From: an uncultured Myxococcales bacterium
GTDB lineage: Bacteria; Myxococcota_A; UBA9042
Assembly: GCA_903929795.1 (NCBI GenBank)
Contig: CAIYWC010000128.1
Span: 1-64,000, forward strand
DNA: 64,000 bases
Direction: 5' to 3'
Position numbers and translations under genes: made by a program. The notes under the pieces are model-generated. The model had not been told where the DNA came from. It worked only from the letters and a program-made list of their open reading frames with translations, and made no database searches. Below, piece by piece: positions 61,316-64,000 of this stretch (position 1 is its first letter; the number at the start of each line of letters is the position of its first letter).

Positions 61316-62014
61316 TCACCCTTCGCGCAGCCGATACCCCACCGCCGGCTCGGTCACCAGCCACTGCGGACGCGCCGGATCGGGCTCCACTTTTTTGCGC
61401 AACTCCGCCATGTGCACCCGGACGTAGTGTGGCTGCTCGACCGCACCCGGCCCCCACACTTCGCGCAGAATCTGGCGGTGCGTCAGGACTTTTCCAGCGT
61501 GGCGTGCCAGCAGCGTCAGCAGCTTGTACTCGATGGGCGTGAGGTGGATCTCGGCGCCGTCGCGCGAGACCAGCCGCCGCGCCAGGTCGATGTGCAGCGT
61601 GCCAAACGTCAGCTCCTGCTGCGGTGGCCCAGGCGCCGCATGACGCAACGCCACGCGCATCCGCGCCAGCAGTTCCTGCACGCCAAACGGCTTGGTCAGG
61701 TAGTCGTCCGCGCCGGCGTCAAGCGCGGTGACCTTGTCATCCTCGCGGCCGCGGGCGGAAATCACCACAATGGGCACCTGCGTCCACTCGCGCACGCTGC
61801 GCGTCACGTTCAAACCGTCGCCATCCGGCAGACCCAGATCCAGCAGGATAATCGCAGGGTTGTGGCTGCTCGCCAGCATCAGCGCCTCGCTGGCCGTCGC
61901 CGCTTCCAGCACGCGGTGACCATGGGCGGCGAGCGAAGTCCGCAAGAACCGCCGCATTTGCGGCTCGTCATCGACAACGAGCACCAGGGGTCCGTGCGCT
62001 TCAGTGTCCGTCAT
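61316..62014 (-). CDS. kdpE: KdpE-type response regulator
   Basis: A 232-residue OmpR-family regulator, partner of KdpD, normally activating the high-affinity potassium ATPase genes kdpFABC. The receiver has VLVVDDEPQMRR, the phosphoacceptor in AIILLDLGLPDGDG (Asp59), and GADDYLTKPFGVQELLAR. The DNA-binding winged helix has LTPIEYKLLTLLARHAGKVLTHRQ, LREVWG and YVRVHMAELRKKVE with PAVGYR. These variants are characteristic of KdpE. Its ATG overlaps the kdpD stop by four bases (ATGA). No kdpFABC genes are in the window; they may lie beyond its right edge. Confidence 0.94.
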   Translation of the reverse strand: MTDTEAHGPLVLVVDDEPQMRRFLRTSLAAHGHRVLEAATASEALMLASSHNPAIILLDLGLPDGDGLNVTRSVREWTQVPIVVISARGREDDKVTALDAGADDYLTKPFGVQELLARMRVALRHAAPGPPQQELTFGTLHIDLARRLVSRDGAEIHLTPIEYKLLTLLARHAGKVLTHRQILREVWGPGAVEQPHYVRVHMAELRKKVEPDPARPQWLVTEPAVGYRLREG

Positions 62015-64000
62015 GGCGTCCCCGCTGCCGTGATGTCGGGCGCTTTATCCAGCAGCGGCAACTCCAGGCGAAACGTGGCGCCGCCGCCGGGGGTTGGCTC
62101 GTAGCTGATGCGGCCGTCGTGCACTTCCATGATGCCCTTGCAAATCGCCAGACCCAAGCCGACGCCCGGCACCGCGGTGTGCTGGCCGCGGACGAATTTG
62201 TCAAACGCCGTCGCGGCGAGTTCGGGGTCCAAGCCTGGACCGTGGTCGATGAGCTCGATCGTCGCCACGCCGGGTCGCCACTGCGCGCGGATCTCCAGCG
62301 GTGAGTCCGCCGGCGTGTATTTCACGCTATTTTCCAAGAGGTTCACGAACAGCTGGCCAAACAGCACCGGGTCCACGGACAGCATTGGCATGTCCGGCGG
62401 AATCGACACCGCGATCGGCCGCTTGCCCAGCGCCGTCTCCAGCCGGTTCAGCGCTGTGCCGGTCAATTCCTCCAGCGGCACCCACTCGCGCTTGATGCGG
62501 ATCTGCCCGGTCGCCAGCCGCGTCATGTCCAGCAGGTTCACGACCAGCCGCTCCAGCCGCTCCGCCTCTTCGCAAATCGCGTCGACCAGATCGGCGCGCT
62601 GGCTGGGTTGCAGCGAGGTCCCTGACTCCCGCAGCGTCGTCGCGGCGCCGGTGATGGCGGCCAGCGGCGTGCGCAGATCATGCGAGACGGCTGACAAGAG
62701 TGAGCTGCGCATTTCCTCTGTTTTGGCGCGGAGTTCCGTCGCATTGACGACGTCGGCCAGCCGCGCCCGCTCCAGCGCCAGCGCGCCTTGGCGGACATAC
62801 GCCTGCAGCGACGCCAGCGCCTGACCGTCCAGGGCCTCGCGGTCGGCTGGCCGGAGCGCGATCGCCGCGTTGCCGCCGTGCGGTTGCAGGATCGGCAGGC
62901 AAATCGCCCGCGAACCCGGCAGCGTCTCCGTGCCCTGCCCGGCTTGACGGCCCTGCTCGACGACCCAGCGCATCAGGCCCAAATCGGCGTTGTCCAAGTG
63001 CCAGTCGCCCGTGTGCGCCACCTCTTCCAGGTGGCCGGTCTGGCCCGCCATGATGCGCACCGCGCCGCCAAAACCGCGCGAGACGTGGTCGCACAGAATC
63101 GCCGCCACGGCGCCTTCATCGCGCGCACCGCTCAGGTCGCGGCTCAACGAAAACAGCGAGGCGGTCCGCGCTTCCCGCGCCCGGGCGTCCTGCTCCTGGC
63201 GGCGAATGCGCACCATCAGCGCGCTCATCGCGGTGCCGACGACGAACATCGTCGCGAACGTCAGGACATGGCGGATGTCACTGACCGCAAAGGTGAAAAA
63301 CGGCGGCACGAAGAAGAAATCGTACGCCGCAACGGACGCCGCGGCAGCGAGCAGCGACGGACCCTTGCCGGTGCGCAGCGCCACCAGCATGATCCCGAGC
63401 AGATACAGCATGATGGGGTCGGACGAGATGAGGAAATCGCGGCCGAGCCAGCCGATGCCGGTCGCCCCCGCCACGGCAAAGAGCGCCAGCCCATACGGCG
63501 CGATGTGCTGCACTTCCTTGGGCGGCGGCGTCGCGGGCTGCGACGGGCCGGGCGCATCCGCAGAGACGACGTGCACGTCGATGTCGCCACTGCCGCGGAC
63601 CACCTCATCCAGCACCGAGCCGCGGATCAGGTCGCGAAACCGGGAGTGCGTGGGCTTGCCGATCACCACGCGCGTCACGTTGTTCTTGCGGGCGTATTCG
63701 AGCAAAGCGACGCTGACTTGCGTCCCCGCCAACCGCACCACGTTGCCACCGAGCGCCTCGACAAGCCGCAGGTGCGCATCCAAGCGCGCGCGGTCGGCGC
63801 CGCTCATCGGATGCAGCGGCGATTCCACGTAAGCGGCGAACCAGTTGGCGTGCAGGCCTGCCGCGAGCCGCCGCGTTGTGCGCACCAGCCGGGCGGACGC
63901 CGGCGCCGGACCGACGCACACCAGGATCCGCTCGTTGGTCCGCCACGGCGACTCGATGCCCAAATCCGCGCGCTGCGCCTGAACTTCGGCATCGACGCGT
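62011..64000 (-). CDS. kdpD: KdpD sensor histidine kinase, 5' end outside window
   Basis: The C-terminal two-thirds of KdpD; the frame is open at base 64000 (codons there read RVDAEVQAQ, as expected before the UspA-like domain). Visible parts are the end of the KdpD sensor domain, a UspA-like domain (ERILVCVGPAPAS to VVIGKPTHSRFRDLIRGS), four transmembrane helices (APYGLALFAVAGATG onward, including FFFVPPFFTFAVSD), a GAF-like region, the phosphoacceptor helix SAVSHDLRTPLAAI and the ATPase domain (ENSVKYTP, DHGPGLD, VGLGLAICKG). KdpD responds to potassium limitation and osmotic stress. kdpE overlaps its stop by four bases. Confidence 0.96.
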   Translation of the reverse strand, partial: RVDAEVQAQRADLGIESPWRTNERILVCVGPAPASARLVRTTRRLAAGLHANWFAAYVESPLHPMSGADRARLDAHLRLVEALGGNVVRLAGTQVSVALLEYARKNNVTRVVIGKPTHSRFRDLIRGSVLDEVVRGSGDIDVHVVSADAPGPSQPATPPPKEVQHIAPYGLALFAVAGATGIGWLGRDFLISSDPIMLYLLGIMLVALRTGKGPSLLAAAASVAAYDFFFVPPFFTFAVSDIRHVLTFATMFVVGTAMSALMVRIRRQEQDARAREARTASLFSLSRDLSGARDEGAVAAILCDHVSRGFGGAVRIMAGQTGHLEEVAHTGDWHLDNADLGLMRWVVEQGRQAGQGTETLPGSRAICLPILQPHGGNAAIALRPADREALDGQALASLQAYVRQGALALERARLADVVNATELRAKTEEMRSSLLSAVSHDLRTPLAAITGAATTLRESGTSLQPSQRADLVDAICEEAERLERLVVNLLDMTRLATGQIRIKREWVPLEELTGTALNRLETALGKRPIAVSIPPDMPMLSVDPVLFGQLFVNLLENSVKYTPADSPLEIRAQWRPGVATIELIDHGPGLDPELAATAFDKFVRGQHTAVPGVGLGLAICKGIMEVHDGRISYEPTPGGGATFRLELPLLDKAPDITAAGTP

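Overview
The window is a GC-rich, densely packed stretch of a bacterial chromosome. It most resembles Myxococcota (former Deltaproteobacteria). The grounds are the several very large Cys-rich lipoproteins carrying MopE-type C-x-G-x-D-x-D-C repeats and C-x-D-G-N-x-C-T repeats, the acidic tethers after their lipid-attachment Cys, an FHA/sigma54 activator, and the gap-pgk-tpiA-secG gene order. I see no tRNA, rRNA, phage, insertion sequence or CRISPR array. This is core and lineage-specific chromosome, mostly on the minus strand. The taxonomic statement is inference.

Layout. 1-1768: 3' part of rpsA with a strong terminator, preceded by an out-of-frame second copy of the rpsA tail. 1772-8827: secreted or lipid-anchored proteins (a lamin-tail-like lipoprotein, a HEAT-like lipoprotein, a small exported protein, a MopE/Kelch lipoprotein). 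8878-17452, minus strand: nnr, pdxJ, glmM, a patatin-like phospholipase, mutY, an unknown membrane-anchored protein and an exosortase-locus-type polysaccharide deacetylase. 17568-20480: histidine kinase, OmpR-type regulator and a HEAT-repeat membrane protein. 20556-29528: three neighbouring giant lipoproteins built from repeated jelly-roll-like modules and Cys-rich spacers. 29682-31364: an outer-membrane beta-barrel. 31482-35408: an FHA/sigma54 regulator followed 9 nt later by a GT39-type glycosyltransferase. 35519-36950: a DksA-family protein and a CPBP protease. 37042-40007, plus strand: pcrA and a fused moaD-moaE. 40012-42489: pyrG and rsmI. 42700-48287: two divergent giant Cys-rich lipoproteins. 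48305-53936: the operon gap-pgk-tpiA-secG-dapD-HTTM protein. 54003-56423: two unrecognised proteins. 56693-61225, plus strand: ArsA-family ATPase, two M16 peptidases and a small HD hydrolase, each overlapping the next by four bases. 61316-64000: kdpE and the 3' part of kdpD.

How the genes work together. The housekeeping genes cover translation (rpsA, rsmI), nucleotide and cofactor supply (pyrG, pdxJ, nnr, moaDE), envelope precursors (glmM, dapD), glycolysis (gap, pgk, tpiA), secretion (secG) and DNA repair (mutY, pcrA). The lineage-specific part is dominated by the cell surface: at least eight probable lipoproteins, a beta-barrel, a lipid-linked-sugar glycosyltransferase and several regulators. 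Credible sigma70-type promoters were found upstream of the HEAT-like lipoprotein, giant lipoprotein A, the DksA-family gene and gap. Strong hairpins follow rpsA, the DksA-family gene and the lipoprotein at 46368-48287.
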